From Microbacterium oleivorans (lineage in GTDB: Bacteria > Actinomycetota > Actinomycetes > Actinomycetales > Microbacteriaceae), in NCBI RefSeq assembly GCF_001691565.1, contig NZ_MAYO01000003.1, positions 1,971,841-2,035,840 on the forward strand: a stretch of DNA of 64,000 nucleotides, written 5' to 3'. Below, piece by piece: positions 53,874-64,000 of the stretch. The number at the start of each line of letters is the position of its first letter. The stretch's first letter is position 1. The notes beneath the pieces are model-generated. The model ran no database searches and had not been told where the DNA came from. It saw only the letters and a list, made by a program, of their open reading frames with translations. Made by a program: the position numbers and the translations under genes.

Positions 53874-54798
53874 ATGAGACCGCCGACGCCGCTTCCCGCA
53901 CACCTGCCTCCCGTGTTCGCACTCGCAGATGCGAAGGATGCCGGGGTGACGTACGCGCGATTGCGCGGGCGCGACGTGTCGCGGCCCTATCGCGGAGTCC
54001 GCGCACAGCATGAGTCGACCGGCGCCGTCGCCCGCGCGATCGCGTACCTGCCCAAGCTGCGCCCAGGCGAGCACTTCTCCCACGCGACGGCGATCGCACT
54101 GGCCGGCGGGTGGATCCCCGACCGTGTGAGGGCGGAGGTCGATGTCTCCGCTGCCCGCCCGACGGGACGTGCGCGCGGCGCAGGGGTGCGGGGCGGCATC
54201 CGTCCTCGATGACCGGGAACTCGTCGTCGCGGCTGACTCGCTCATGCGGAGGCAGCAGCCTGTGCTCGCGGTCGACGATCTCGCCCGGGCTGTGTACGAG
54301 CGCAGAAGAACGCGCCATATCGGCAGCTTGCGTCGTGCGCTCACCCGCGCCCGTGCGCGGACCGATTCCGTCGCCGAGACGCTCCTCCGCCTCGACGCCG
54401 CGGACGCCGGCCTTCCCGAGTTCGCCGTCAACGAAGCCATCCGAGATGCACACGGCCGGTTCCTGGCTTACGGCGATCTGGTCCACGCGCCGACGAGGGT
54501 GCTGCTCGAGTACGACGGGCAGGAGCACCGCCTCGACGACCGTCAGTACGCGCGCGACGTCGAACGTCTAGACGCGCTCGCCGCCGCCGGCTGGCGGGTC
54601 ATCCGCGTGAACCGCTCGCATCGCGGCCCCGACCGCCGCCGCGTCCTGGAGCGCGTGCACTCCGGTCGACGCCTCGACGCCGTCCAGCGGATGCCGGGGG
54701 TCAGGCGGGGTCGATGCGGAGGGTGCCGGGGCCCTCGCCGACGGTCAGGTCGGTCACGAGGCGGAGCGAACGGGCGAGCGCGTCGACGGCGGGGATGA
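53874..54798 (+). pseudogene. Broken DUF559-like / AbiEi-type protein gene
   Basis: Two frames cover what is normally one protein of about 290 residues in related actinobacteria. The first (from ATG 53874) has LPPVFALADAKDAGVTYARL, GRDVSRPYRGVRAQHE and ARPTGRARGAGVRG, then terminates. The second frame resumes with VLDDRELVVAADSLMRRQ and contains the DUF559 nuclease-like core (VLLEYDGQEHRLDDRQYARD, AAGWRVIRVNRSHRG). A frameshift near 54195 and loss of middle sequence separate them. The usual stop is also missing, so the second frame runs into the convergent gene. Typical partner antitoxin/toxin genes are not seen. Probably not functional. Confidence 0.6.
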
Positions 54799-55291
54799 CG
54801 GTGCCGAACCGCTCGCGGTCGGAGATGACGGCGGTCAGGGTCACGAGGTGGGTGCCGGTGTCCCAGGTGTACGACGCGAACGGCGTCTGGCGCGGGTTCG
54901 GCGGCAGGGGCATCTCGAGTTTCTCGCCCACGCCCAGCGGCGACCCGGTGAAGCTGACGGTGTCGTCGTACTCGATCGGCATGCTCGCGCGCATCGTGCG
55001 CAGCTGAGGCGTGAGCTCCTGCACCTGAGCCATCGTGACGAGGAGCTCGGGGTCGTCCTTCCACACCCAGGCCAGCAGGCGCCCGTCGGCGCGCCGCATC
55101 AGGGCGGGGATCGCCTGGCTCATCGCCCACGCGGCGACCTTGCTGCCGGGCTGCTCGCGACCGAACGCGGCGTTCGCCTGGGCGAGCAGCATCCCGATCG
55201 CCTTCTTGCGTGCACGGCGCCCGCGGAACCCGAACGAGCCGGTGATCGGAACCCACTGCGCAGGGTCGGGCTGAGCGGAGATGCGGGTCAT
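54701..55291 (-). CDS. Conserved hypothetical protein, 196 residues
   Basis: No family recognised. It is soluble, with an alpha/beta pattern (GRLLAWVWKDDPELLVTMAQ, ASMPIEYDDTVSFTGSPLG, SYTWDTGTHLVTLTAVI) and a basic stretch FRGRRARKKAIGMLL near the start. Codon use matches the neighbours. It is convergent to the broken DUF559-like gene and divergent to the glycosyltransferase gene. The ATG at 55291 has no strong ribosome binding site. Confidence 0.7.
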   Translation of the reverse strand: MTRISAQPDPAQWVPITGSFGFRGRRARKKAIGMLLAQANAAFGREQPGSKVAAWAMSQAIPALMRRADGRLLAWVWKDDPELLVTMAQVQELTPQLRTMRASMPIEYDDTVSFTGSPLGVGEKLEMPLPPNPRQTPFASYTWDTGTHLVTLTAVISDRERFGTVIPAVDALARSLRLVTDLTVGEGPGTLRIDPA

Positions 55292-55471
55292 GCCGACAAG
55301 CGTAGGGGGGGCGCCTCGGACGGTCCTGAGCACGAGGCGCGCCGACCTCCCAGCGGGCCCGAAACGGCGCCGGGGCTAGAATCGAGCCCCGGCGCCCCGC
55401 ACATCCCTGCGCCCCATCGGCGGAGAGCCCCCTCCGCTTCCGACGCACAGATTGGCCCGTACCCCGTGACC

Positions 55472-56671
55472 ATGACGCCCCCGGACAGTCCCGCTTCCGA
55501 GCGCGGCCCCCTCACCATCGTGATCGCGGCCGACACGTTCGCGCCCGACGTCAACGGAGGCGCTCGTTTCACCGAGCGTCTCGCCGCCGGTCTCGCCGCA
55601 CGCGGTCACCACGTGCACGTCGCGACGCCGAGCGTCGGGCACCGCAACCACGGTGTCTTCACCGAGGACATCGAGGGCCAGCCGCTCACCGTGCACCGCC
55701 TTCCCGGGTGGCGCTACCGGCCGCACGACTGGCTGCGGTTCGTCCTGCCGTGGATGGGCAAGCACTACTCGCGGCGGCTGCTCGACGAGGTCGACGCGGA
55801 TGTCGTGCACAGCCAGTCGCACATCGTGATCGGTCGCGCCCTGACCCGTATCGCGAACCAGCGTGGCATCCCCGTCGTCGCGACGAACCACATCATGGCC
55901 GACAACATCCTGGACTTCACGCTGCTGCCGAAGTTCCTGTACGACATCTTCCTGAAGATCGCGTGGGCCGACGCGGAGCGCACCTTCAAGATGTCGCGAG
56001 CCGTGACGACGCCCACCCGCAAGGCGGCGGAGTTCCTCGAGAACACGATCGACATCGACGGGGTCATCCCGATCAGCTGCGGCATCCGCAAGAGCAACTA
56101 CACGCCCGACCTCGAGCCGCGCGAGAACCGTCGTCGCGTGCTGTTCGTCGGGCGCCTCACGACCGAGAAGCACGTCGAGGTCACGCTCGAGGCGATCGCG
56201 AAACTCCCCGACCTCGACCTCCAGTTCGAGATCGTCGGCGGCGGCGATCAGCGCAAGAGCCTCGGACAGGTGACCGAGCGTCTCGGCCTCACCGACCGGG
56301 TCACCTTCCTCGGGCGGGTGTCGGAGGAGGAGCTCCGGGCGGCGTACACGCGCGCCGACGTCTTCGTCATCTCCTCGGTCGCCGAGCTGCAGTCGATCGC
56401 GACGATGGAGGCCATGGCTTCCGGTCTCCCCGTGATCGCGGCGAACGCCGTCGCGCTGCCGCACCTCGTGCACGACGGCGAGAACGGCTACCTGTTCGAA
56501 CCGGGCAACGCGGACGAGCTGGCCGAGAAGATCCGCACCGTGCTCACCGCCGACCAGGCCGACTACTCGCGCATGCAGCAGGCCTCGCTCGACGGTGTCG
56601 AGATCCACGACATCGAGCGGACCCTCGACACGTTCGAGAAGCTGTACCGCGGCGAACCGCTCGACGGCTGA
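55472..56671 (+). CDS. Glycosyltransferase family 4 protein
   Basis: 399 residues, GT-B fold. N-terminal domain: ADTFAPDVNGGARFTERLAAGL (the GT4 glycine-rich acceptor loop), ADVVHSQSHIVIGRAL. C-terminal donor domain: RVLFVGRLTTEKHVEVTLEAI, and ELQSIATMEAMASGLPVIAANAVALPHLV, the E-x7-E nucleotide-sugar motif of retaining GT4. Similar enzymes make glycolipids such as phosphatidylinositol or diacylglycerol glycosides, so envelope glycolipid synthesis is likely but not sure. GTG at 55466 is an alternative start. One base separates its stop from the next GT gene. Confidence 0.9.
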   Translation: MTPPDSPASERGPLTIVIAADTFAPDVNGGARFTERLAAGLAARGHHVHVATPSVGHRNHGVFTEDIEGQPLTVHRLPGWRYRPHDWLRFVLPWMGKHYSRRLLDEVDADVVHSQSHIVIGRALTRIANQRGIPVVATNHIMADNILDFTLLPKFLYDIFLKIAWADAERTFKMSRAVTTPTRKAAEFLENTIDIDGVIPISCGIRKSNYTPDLEPRENRRRVLFVGRLTTEKHVEVTLEAIAKLPDLDLQFEIVGGGDQRKSLGQVTERLGLTDRVTFLGRVSEEELRAAYTRADVFVISSVAELQSIATMEAMASGLPVIAANAVALPHLVHDGENGYLFEPGNADELAEKIRTVLTADQADYSRMQQASLDGVEIHDIERTLDTFEKLYRGEPLDG

Positions 56672-56672
56672 C

Positions 56673-57767
56673 ATGCGTCTGTTCTTCGACGCGCGCTACA
56701 TCCGCACGGACTTCCACGACGGCATCAGTCGCTACTCGGCTGAACTGGCGCGCGCGGTGTCGGATGCCGCGGCATCCCACCGGACCGAGGTCACCTACCT
56801 GATCCACGACGAACGGCAGCGCGCCTTCCTTCCGGCCGGTGCGATCACCCTGACGATCCACGCACCCACGTCGGTGAGAGAACCGTTCTCGTCGCTGCTG
56901 CTGAACCGCCACCGACCGGACGTGCTGTTCTCGCCGATGCAGACGATCGGGTCGGGCGGCCGCCGGTTCCGCCTCATCCTGACGCTGCACGACACGATCT
57001 ACTACCGGCACCGGACGCCGCCGCGGGCGCTGCCCTGGTACGTGCGCCTCGGGTGGCGGCTGTTCCACCTGTCGTATTGGCCGCAGCGGTGGACGCTGAA
57101 CGCCGCCGACCTCGTCGCGACGGTCAGCGAGACGAGCGCACGCCAGTTCGCGCGCGTGCGTCTGACGAAGCGCCCGGTGGTCGTGATCCCGAACGCGCCG
57201 CAGCGCCTCGCCGAACTGCTGCCCGACGGCGCCGCCATCGGGGCTGGTCCCGTCCGGAACCTCGTCTACATGGGCTCGTTCATGCCGTACAAGAACGTCG
57301 AGACGCTCGTCACCGCCATGCGCCAGCTGCCCGAGCACACCCTGCACCTGCTGTCGCGCATCTCGCCCGAGCGGCGCGACGAGCTGACGGCGTTGGCCGG
57401 CGAGGGATCGGTCGTCTTCCACGACGGTGTGACGGATGCCGCCTACGCGGCGCTCCTGGCGGACGACGCCGCGCTCGTGACGACGAGTCTCGACGAAGGC
57501 TACGGTCTGCCGGTCGCGGAGGCCCTCGAGCTCGGCGTCCCTGCGGTCGTCACGGATATGGAGATCTTCCGCGAGGTCGCCGGTGACGGCGCGCTGTACG
57601 TCGATCCCCTCGACCCGGGAGCCGTCGCGCGGGCCGTGCGCTCGCTCGACGAACCCGGTGTGCGGGAGCGTCTGGTGGAGCGGGGTACCGCTCACATCCG
57701 GTCGTTCGACTGGGCGCGCTCGGCGCGGATCCTGCTGGCTGCGGCGACCGACCTGACGCGCCGCTGA
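56673..57767 (+). CDS. Glycosyltransferase family 4 protein (second)
   Basis: 364 residues. MRLFFDARYIRTDFHDGISRYSAEL is the start of the GT4 subgroup that includes mannosyltransferases of polysaccharide clusters; LTLHDTIYYRHRTPP, NLVYMGSFMPYKNVETLVTAM, and SLDEGYGLPVAEALELGVPAVVTD follow. It is one base downstream of the first GT4 gene and in the same operon, so the two probably act in order on one glycolipid or glycan. No membrane segment is present. The acceptor is unknown. Confidence 0.9.
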   Translation: MRLFFDARYIRTDFHDGISRYSAELARAVSDAAASHRTEVTYLIHDERQRAFLPAGAITLTIHAPTSVREPFSSLLLNRHRPDVLFSPMQTIGSGGRRFRLILTLHDTIYYRHRTPPRALPWYVRLGWRLFHLSYWPQRWTLNAADLVATVSETSARQFARVRLTKRPVVVIPNAPQRLAELLPDGAAIGAGPVRNLVYMGSFMPYKNVETLVTAMRQLPEHTLHLLSRISPERRDELTALAGEGSVVFHDGVTDAAYAALLADDAALVTTSLDEGYGLPVAEALELGVPAVVTDMEIFREVAGDGALYVDPLDPGAVARAVRSLDEPGVRERLVERGTAHIRSFDWARSARILLAAATDLTRR

Positions 57768-57823
57768 GACGGAGGTCCGGTGCCGCCGGCGTTGTCGCGC
57801 GCGTCGACGTGCGACGAGGGGGC

Positions 57824-58243
57824 TCAGAGCGACAGTCCGCCGAGGGTCGATGAGGCGAACCCCAGAACCGTTCCCACGAGGGTCGCGGACGAAAGGCCTA
57901 TCGCGATCCCGCCGAGGAGGCGGGCGCCGGCATCCCGCCGTACCGCGACGAGCCCCAGGATGAGCGCGACGACGGCGAGGGCGCACGTGAAGAGCGAGAA
58001 CACGGCGTTGACGATGCCGTAGAGCTGCGGGTCGTAGGACGTCCGATAGAGCTGGATCGTGATGGCGGGCCAGAGGCCGCCCAGGAGGACGGGAGCCGCC
58101 GCCAGGAGCAGCGCGGCGATGGTCATGCCCCGCCCGGTTCCCGAACCGGCCGCCGCGGAGGGACTCACGTGAGGATAGGGCGCGTATCCGGGCGGGGGGT
58201 ACTGCGGGGGTTGCTGCGCGTACGGCGGAACGGGCTCGCTCAT
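57824..58243 (-). CDS. Small membrane protein with Pro/Tyr-rich N-terminus (DUF4190-like)
   Basis: 139 residues. The N-terminus is rich in Pro, Tyr and Gln (PPYAQQPPQYPPPGYAPY). Three hydrophobic helices follow (MTIAALLLAAAPVLLGGLWP, NAVFSLFTCALAVVALILGL and a C-terminal GGIAIGLSSATLVGTVLGF), the layout of the DUF4190 group common in actinobacteria. Its function is not known. GAGAGGA precedes the ATG at 58243. Confidence 0.8.
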   Translation of the reverse strand: MSEPVPPYAQQPPQYPPPGYAPYPHVSPSAAAGSGTGRGMTIAALLLAAAPVLLGGLWPAITIQLYRTSYDPQLYGIVNAVFSLFTCALAVVALILGLVAVRRDAGARLLGGIAIGLSSATLVGTVLGFASSTLGGLSL

Positions 58244-58270
58244 GGGGTGTCCTCTCGCGGGGACCCGAGT

Positions 58271-58435
58271 CTAGGGGCGGGGTCCGGCGGGGCGGTAGGG
58301 GGTGTCGGGGGTGCTCCCCCGAAGCGGGCAGGTCGGCTGAGCCCGGTAACCGTCGGTGACGACAGCCCGGAGGGCGGCCATCGCGGCGACGGTGACGAGG
58401 AGGGCGAGAGCGAAGAGGAGGAGTGCGGCGGTCAT
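58271..58435 (-). CDS. 54-residue membrane protein, leaderless
   Basis: MTAALLLFALALLVTVAAMA opens a single membrane helix, followed by LRAVVTDGYRAQPTCPLRG and a short Pro-rich end. A -10 hexamer TAGCGT (minus strand, 58443-58448) lies seven bases before the ATG, which matches other leaderless starts here and argues that it is a real gene. Third positions are mostly G or C. Function unknown; it is divergent to the GlxA-type regulator. Confidence 0.65.
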   Translation of the reverse strand: MTAALLLFALALLVTVAAMAALRAVVTDGYRAQPTCPLRGSTPDTPYRPAGPRP

Positions 58436-58507
58436 GGCAGGAACGCTACGCTTGGCGATATCCTGCCACGAGTGGCTGTATCGTCACAGATCGCCGGAAT
58501 CCTGCCA
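58435..58507. promoter_or_regulatory. TCCTGCCA repeats between divergent genes
   Basis: The eight-base word TCCTGCCA occurs at 58461-58468 and 58500-58507, and its reverse complement TGGCAGGA at 58435-58442. Three copies in 73 bp between the small membrane gene and the GlxA-type regulator make a plausible operator for that AraC-type protein. Confidence 0.4.
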
Positions 58508-58542
58508 GCGTGTTTTCCCTGTCCCGTTTCTCGGAGGCCCAC

Positions 58543-59511
58543 ATGATCCGCACCGTCGCCTGCGTCGTGCAGCCCGGCTTCGCCCCGTTCGAGTTCGGGC
58601 TCGCCTGCGAGGCATTCGGGCTCGATCGGAGCGACGACGGCATCCCGAACTTCGACTTCCGCATCGTGACGCCGGATCCGGGAGCAGTGCCGAGCAACCT
58701 CGCCTTCTCGATCAATGTCGATCACGACCTGGCGTTCGCGGATGAGGCGGACGTCGTCGTCATCACGCCGATCCCGCGCGAGGCCTGGGGGAACGTCGAC
58801 CCGCGCGTGATCGACGTCATCCGACGAGCGGTCGAGCGAGGAGCGTGGGTGCTGACGGTGTGCAGCGGGTCGTTCGCGGTCGCGGCATCCGGAGTCCTGT
58901 CCGGTCGTCGCGCGACGACGCACTGGCGGTACGCCGAGACGATGGCGAGCATGTACCCCGACATCGAGGTCGACCCGAACGTGCTGTACGTGCAGTCCGA
59001 TCGGATCATCACGAGCGCCGGCACGGCGGCGGGACTCGACGCGTGCCTGCACCTGCTGCGGATCGAGCTCGGGGCCGAGGCGGCGAACACGATCGCTCGT
59101 CGGATGGTCGTGCCGCCGCAGCGGGACGGCGGGCAGGCGCAGTTCATCGCCGCGCCGCTGCCGGTGTCGACATCGTTGTCGCTGACGCCCGTGACGGATT
59201 GGATGCTGGAGAACCTGCGGCTCGATCTCTCGGTCGACCAGCTCGCGGCGAAGGCGCACATGTCGCCCCGGACGTTCGCGCGGCGGTTCAAGGCCGACTA
59301 CGGCACGACGCCGGGTGCGTGGCTCGGCCGGCAGCGGATCCTGCACGCGCAACGACTGCTCGAGCAGACCGACCTCGGTCTCGACGCGATCGCCTATGAG
59401 TGCGGGTTCGGTTCGGCGGCCGTGCTGCGGCAGAACTTCTCGCGGGTGCTGGGGACGACGCCGACGGCGTACCGCTCCCGTTTCGCCTGCGCCACCGATA
59501 TGGCGTCATGA
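58543..59511 (+). CDS. GlxA-family transcriptional regulator (DJ-1/PfpI plus AraC domain)
   Basis: 322 residues. N-terminal DJ-1/PfpI-like domain: [22 protein letters not shown] and [22 protein letters not shown] with the nucleophile-like Cys. C-terminal AraC domain: [26 protein letters not shown], then [20 protein letters not shown], the two helix-turn-helices. GlxA-type regulators respond to nitrogenous or other metabolites; the ligand is unknown. GGAGG precedes the ATG. It is 51 bp before the clpB heat-shock gene but independently promoted. Confidence 0.9.
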   Translation: MIRTVACVVQPGFAPFEFGLACEAFGLDRSDDGIPNFDFRIVTPDPGAVPSNLAFSINVDHDLAFADEADVVVITPIPREAWGNVDPRVIDVIRRAVERGAWVLTVCSGSFAVAASGVLSGRRATTHWRYAETMASMYPDIEVDPNVLYVQSDRIITSAGTAAGLDACLHLLRIELGAEAANTIARRMVVPPQRDGGQAQFIAAPLPVSTSLSLTPVTDWMLENLRLDLSVDQLAAKAHMSPRTFARRFKADYGTTPGAWLGRQRILHAQRLLEQTDLGLDAIAYECGFGSAAVLRQNFSRVLGTTPTAYRSRFACATDMAS

Positions 59512-59515
59512 TAAA

Positions 59516-59536
59516 GTTGAGCCTGACGGACTCAAG
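59516..59536 (+). promoter_or_regulatory. HAIR element (HspR operator) upstream of clpB
   Basis: GTTGAGC-N7-ACTCAAG, six of seven positions of the right arm and most of the left arm match the HAIR consensus CTTGAGT-N7-ACTCAAG. It lies 27 bp before the clpB start. This is the second HspR site in the window. Confidence 0.8.
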
Positions 59537-59563
59537 TTTCTCTCGATCCCTCAGGAGCAGATG

Positions 59564-61748
<2,185 letters not shown>

Positions 61749-61774
<26 letters not shown>

Positions 61775-62303
61775 CCCGGGTGATCCAGCGGCCCCAGCGC
61801 GAACTGCGGTGCGCAGACGCATCAGCCCGCGGGGCGGGCTTCACCTCCCGTTCCAGGGCTGCGAACGATCTCGATGTATGCCAGCGCATGACGATCGAGT
61901 ACGGCCAGACCCTCGCGGCGGTTCGGGGGCTCAACATGACTGCACTCGCCATCGCGAGGATGGCGAAAGGGATGCCGATCAGGAGCGGTCCCTCGAGGGT
62001 GAACACCAGGCCCGCAGTCGCTGAGAGGAGGACGCCCACAAGGGCTACGCCGTACCCGAATGCCTTCGTCGATCGGGGCGAGATGCGATCTTGCAGCGAC
62101 ATCCAGCCGATCCGAGTCAGGGCGAGACTCATGCACAGGGAGGAGATCGACCAGAAGTACGCTCCGTTTCCCCGCAGTAGGCCAGTGAGCAATCCGCTCC
62201 AGGCGATCCACACACCGGGCAGAATCAGCCAGGACGAGATGAGTGCGAGGAGATAGCGTTCGCGCGCCGGCGCCGCGGATCTCAGGACCGGTGGCAAGAG
62301 CAT
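61749..62303 (-). CDS. Hypothetical membrane protein, 184 residues
   Basis: Four hydrophobic helices are predictable: [60 protein letters not shown] and [19 protein letters not shown]. The end (about 45 residues) is basic and cytoplasmic. No family is known. Its final 26 bp overlap the end of clpB in antisense. A hairpin that may terminate clpB lies in its coding end. It appears to be the downstream member of a pair with the 62346 gene. Confidence 0.6.
61824..61840 (+). terminator. Possible clpB terminator hairpin
   Basis: AGCCCGC-GGG-GCGGGCT, a 7-bp stem 50 bp beyond the clpB stop, followed by TTCACC rather than a T-run. It may be a weak terminator for the plus strand. Confidence 0.35.
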
Positions 62304-62345
62304 CGCCTGGTGGTACTCCCGTTCTCTGCGGACGCGAAGAGCTTG

Positions 62346-62852
62346 TTATGATTCGACCTCGAGGACACTCAGCCCTGCTGTCACGACCGCGCCGGAGAGG
62401 ACCCAGAAGGCGAGGAGGGCGGATGCATCGCCCGGGCGGGCAACGGCCACGGGGATGACGAATCCGCCCATGAGCGCGAGCAGCACGATGGGCGCGGTGG
62501 TCACCGGGCGGAGAATCCGCTTGGCGCCGGGCCTCAGCCCCGACCAATCGCCTGAGAAGCCGGTCACGGCTCCGATCGCGACGACGAGCGTCGCCGTCAC
62601 ACCGAGGGTCTCGAAGCCGAGCCCGAGGGCGGGTGCAGCCCAGTCGCCCACTTGTCGCAGGTCTTCCAGGAATGAGCCGAAAGAGTCGGCCGGGGTCAGG
62701 AACGCTCCGGTCAGCACCCCGATGCCGATGCTGAGAGTCAGGGAGAGCACGGGCCATGCGAGCCATACCGTCCATGTTGCCGATCGGGGTGCGGAGGCGG
62801 TCATGGCTTCGGATGACGTCATGTGCGCGACGGTATCGACCCGTTCGGACAT
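62346..62852 (-). CDS. Hypothetical membrane protein, 168 residues
   Basis: Four hydrophobic helices: WLAWPVLSLTLSIGIGVLTG, VGDWAAPALGLGFETLGVTA, PVTTAPIVLLALMGGFVIPV and LLAFWVLSGAVVTAGLSVLE. No family recognised. ATG at 62852 gives a 20-residue cytoplasmic start; ATG 62820 is possible. It is followed 43 bp later by the 62303 membrane gene on the same strand, perhaps one operon. Confidence 0.65.
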   Translation of the reverse strand: MSERVDTVAHMTSSEAMTASAPRSATWTVWLAWPVLSLTLSIGIGVLTGAFLTPADSFGSFLEDLRQVGDWAAPALGLGFETLGVTATLVVAIGAVTGFSGDWSGLRPGAKRILRPVTTAPIVLLALMGGFVIPVAVARPGDASALLAFWVLSGAVVTAGLSVLEVES

Positions 62853-62924
62853 CGCGGACGCATCATGCTCTCGCGTCAGGCGAGCGAGGGGTCCCGACCC
62901 GCGTCGCCGTGCGACCGCGCCGTC

Positions 62925-64000
62925 TCAGTAGGGTGCGGGGTCTCCGGGGTGCGTTTCGGCAGGGGTGAAGGTGACGGCCGGGGTGGGTGCGTCTTCTCTG
63001 TAGGTCCTGCCGAGGGGTGAGGTCCATTCGAGGACTCCACCCGTGAGTTGTCGGACTCGCCATGCGGTGAATTGCTTCATTGAGTGGTGCCGTTGGCACA
63101 GGTGGGCCAGATTCGAGAGTTCGGTCTTGCCGCCGAGGGCGTGATCGTGAGTGTGATCGACCTCGCAGCGGATGGCGGCGACGCGGCATCCGGGGAAGCG
63201 GCAGTGCTGATCTCGCGCTTGCAGGAACCGGCGCATCCCGGACGGTACGCGGTATGAGTCGGTGGCGACGGTGACGCCGGTGGTGGGGTCGTGGAAGAGG
63301 CGCTCCCACATCCCGGTGCCACCGGCGAGTGTGCGCGCGGTCGCGGGGTCGAGCGGGGACCGACCCGCGAGATCGCAGGGTCCGTCATCGGCACCGGTGA
63401 GCGTCGCGGCGGGAACGAGGACCTGCACTCGCGCGCGGATCGCGCCGAGCGGTCCGGCCGCGGTGTCGCGGGTGTCGTCGAGTGCGGGGGTTCCGGAGAG
63501 GAGGAGATCGGCGAACACGTCCGCGCGGACCTGATCGGTCGACCGCTGATCTGTCGCAACCACATCGGACTTCGAGGCGCGTTCCTCCCGCGTATCGACG
63601 ATCGCTCGCGCCTGCTGCGTGAGCCGATCGTGGATCCCCTCGGCGATCACCGTCGGGAGGGTCGCGATGAGATCGCTCATCCCGTCCCGCCCCGGCACCA
63701 ACCGCACACACCTTCCCGCGGCGGCTTCCTCATGCCGCTCCGCAAAACTCCGGGGGTGCATCCGGTGGGCGAGGATCTCCAGTTCGCCTCGCACCCGGTT
63801 GGGGGTGTCGCGTTCGCAGCGTTCGATCGCGACCTTCTCGAACTCGGGCCACAGTTCTGCGGGCAGGTTCGCACCGGCATCCACGATCGCGAGCACATGC
63901 CCTCGCACGATCCGGCCCGCCTCCCACGCGGCGACCGCGGCGGGGAATCCTTCGATGATCATCCGGGCTTCACCGATGCGGCGTTGCACGGTGCGGTCCG
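62925..64000 (-). CDS. DUF222-HNH endonuclease, N-terminally truncated by the window
   Basis: The frame is open to the right edge (upstream codons read DRT before VQRRIGEA), so the start lies outside. The DUF222 domain has ARMIIEGFPAAVAAWEAGRI and VRGHVLAIVDAG, and the C-terminal HNH domain has HCRFPGCRVAAIRCEVDHTH and LAHLCQRHHSMKQ with two Cys and four His. This family, related to the 13E12 repeat proteins of mycobacteria, is common in actinobacterial genomes, often in several copies. The catalytic H-N-H residues are complete, but the biological role is not known. It ends 72 bp after the 62852 membrane gene start. Confidence 0.88.
   Translation of the reverse strand, partial: DRTVQRRIGEARMIIEGFPAAVAAWEAGRIVRGHVLAIVDAGANLPAELWPEFEKVAIERCERDTPNRVRGELEILAHRMHPRSFAERHEEAAAGRCVRLVPGRDGMSDLIATLPTVIAEGIHDRLTQQARAIVDTREERASKSDVVATDQRSTDQVRADVFADLLLSGTPALDDTRDTAAGPLGAIRARVQVLVPAATLTGADDGPCDLAGRSPLDPATARTLAGGTGMWERLFHDPTTGVTVATDSYRVPSGMRRFLQARDQHCRFPGCRVAAIRCEVDHTHDHALGGKTELSNLAHLCQRHHSMKQFTAWRVRQLTGGVLEWTSPLGRTYREDAPTPAVTFTPAETHPGDPAPY

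Noticed and set aside
53874..54798. Two separate functional genes
   Set aside because: The pieces join as one known protein type with a missing middle and no proper stop for the second piece.
62925..64000. HNH gene as part of an intron, intein or prophage
   Set aside because: DUF222-HNH genes are usual chromosomal genes in these bacteria and no phage or splicing motifs are near.

Overview
The window looks like chromosomal DNA of a high-GC Gram-positive actinobacterium, most likely a Microbacteriaceae member close to Microbacterium. The evidence is the uniformly high GC with GC-rich third codon positions, many GTG starts, leaderless-type promoters (TANNNT six or seven bases before the start codon), HspR/HAIR heat-shock control, a DUF222-HNH endonuclease gene, and the typical Dcd and dnaK-grpE-dnaJ-hspR arrangement. 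Gene family calls come from reading the translated sequences; no database search was run.

Layout. 0-1.3 kb: end of a serine hydrolase gene and an RhtA-like exporter. 1.3-8.2 kb (minus): a tightly overlapped nitrite assimilation and siroheme operon, nirC-nirB-nirD-cysG-hemD(wHTH fusion)-cbiX. 8.4-13.1 kb: mostly unrecognised small genes, including two paralogues, a MarR regulator, a YrhK-domain protein and a lipoprotein/leucine-rich/lipoprotein trio. 13.1-17.4 kb: tRNA-Gly(CCC), a small membrane protein, a frameshifted MFS transporter, LysR, alcohol dehydrogenase and TetR. 17.5-32.3 kb: sugar metabolism, with a GH42 beta-galactosidase, an operon ROK regulator-kinase-nagB-GH2 beta-galactosidase, and a divergent aldo/keto reductase plus GH95 fucosidase. 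dcd, a His-rich divergent pair and a BCCT transporter are interspersed.

34.5-49.1 kb: a complete monoderm type IV pilus locus. An orphan OmpR-type response regulator sits beside pilB-pilT-pilC (plus). These converge on a minus operon of pilA, minor pilins, prepilin peptidase and pilM-N-O. Divergent from pilA lies a second plus operon of a small MglA/CvnD-like GTPase, two roadblock/LC7 proteins and a DUF2510 protein. The promoter regions of both plus operons carry CTCAG repeats, including 11-bp spacing. This suggests one OmpR-family regulator controls pilus motors and the GTPase module together, and it is the most interesting hypothesis in the window.

49.6-61.8 kb: the HspR regulon, with HAIR sites before dnaK and before an N-domain-less clpB, and hspR ending the dnaK operon. 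Between them are a broken DUF559-like gene, two glycosyltransferases, small membrane proteins and a GlxA-type regulator. 61.7-64 kb: two unknown membrane proteins and a truncated HNH endonuclease gene. Two 57-bp foldback repeats lie at 33.0 and 53.7 kb. I saw no CRISPR array, insertion sequence, prophage or replication origin.
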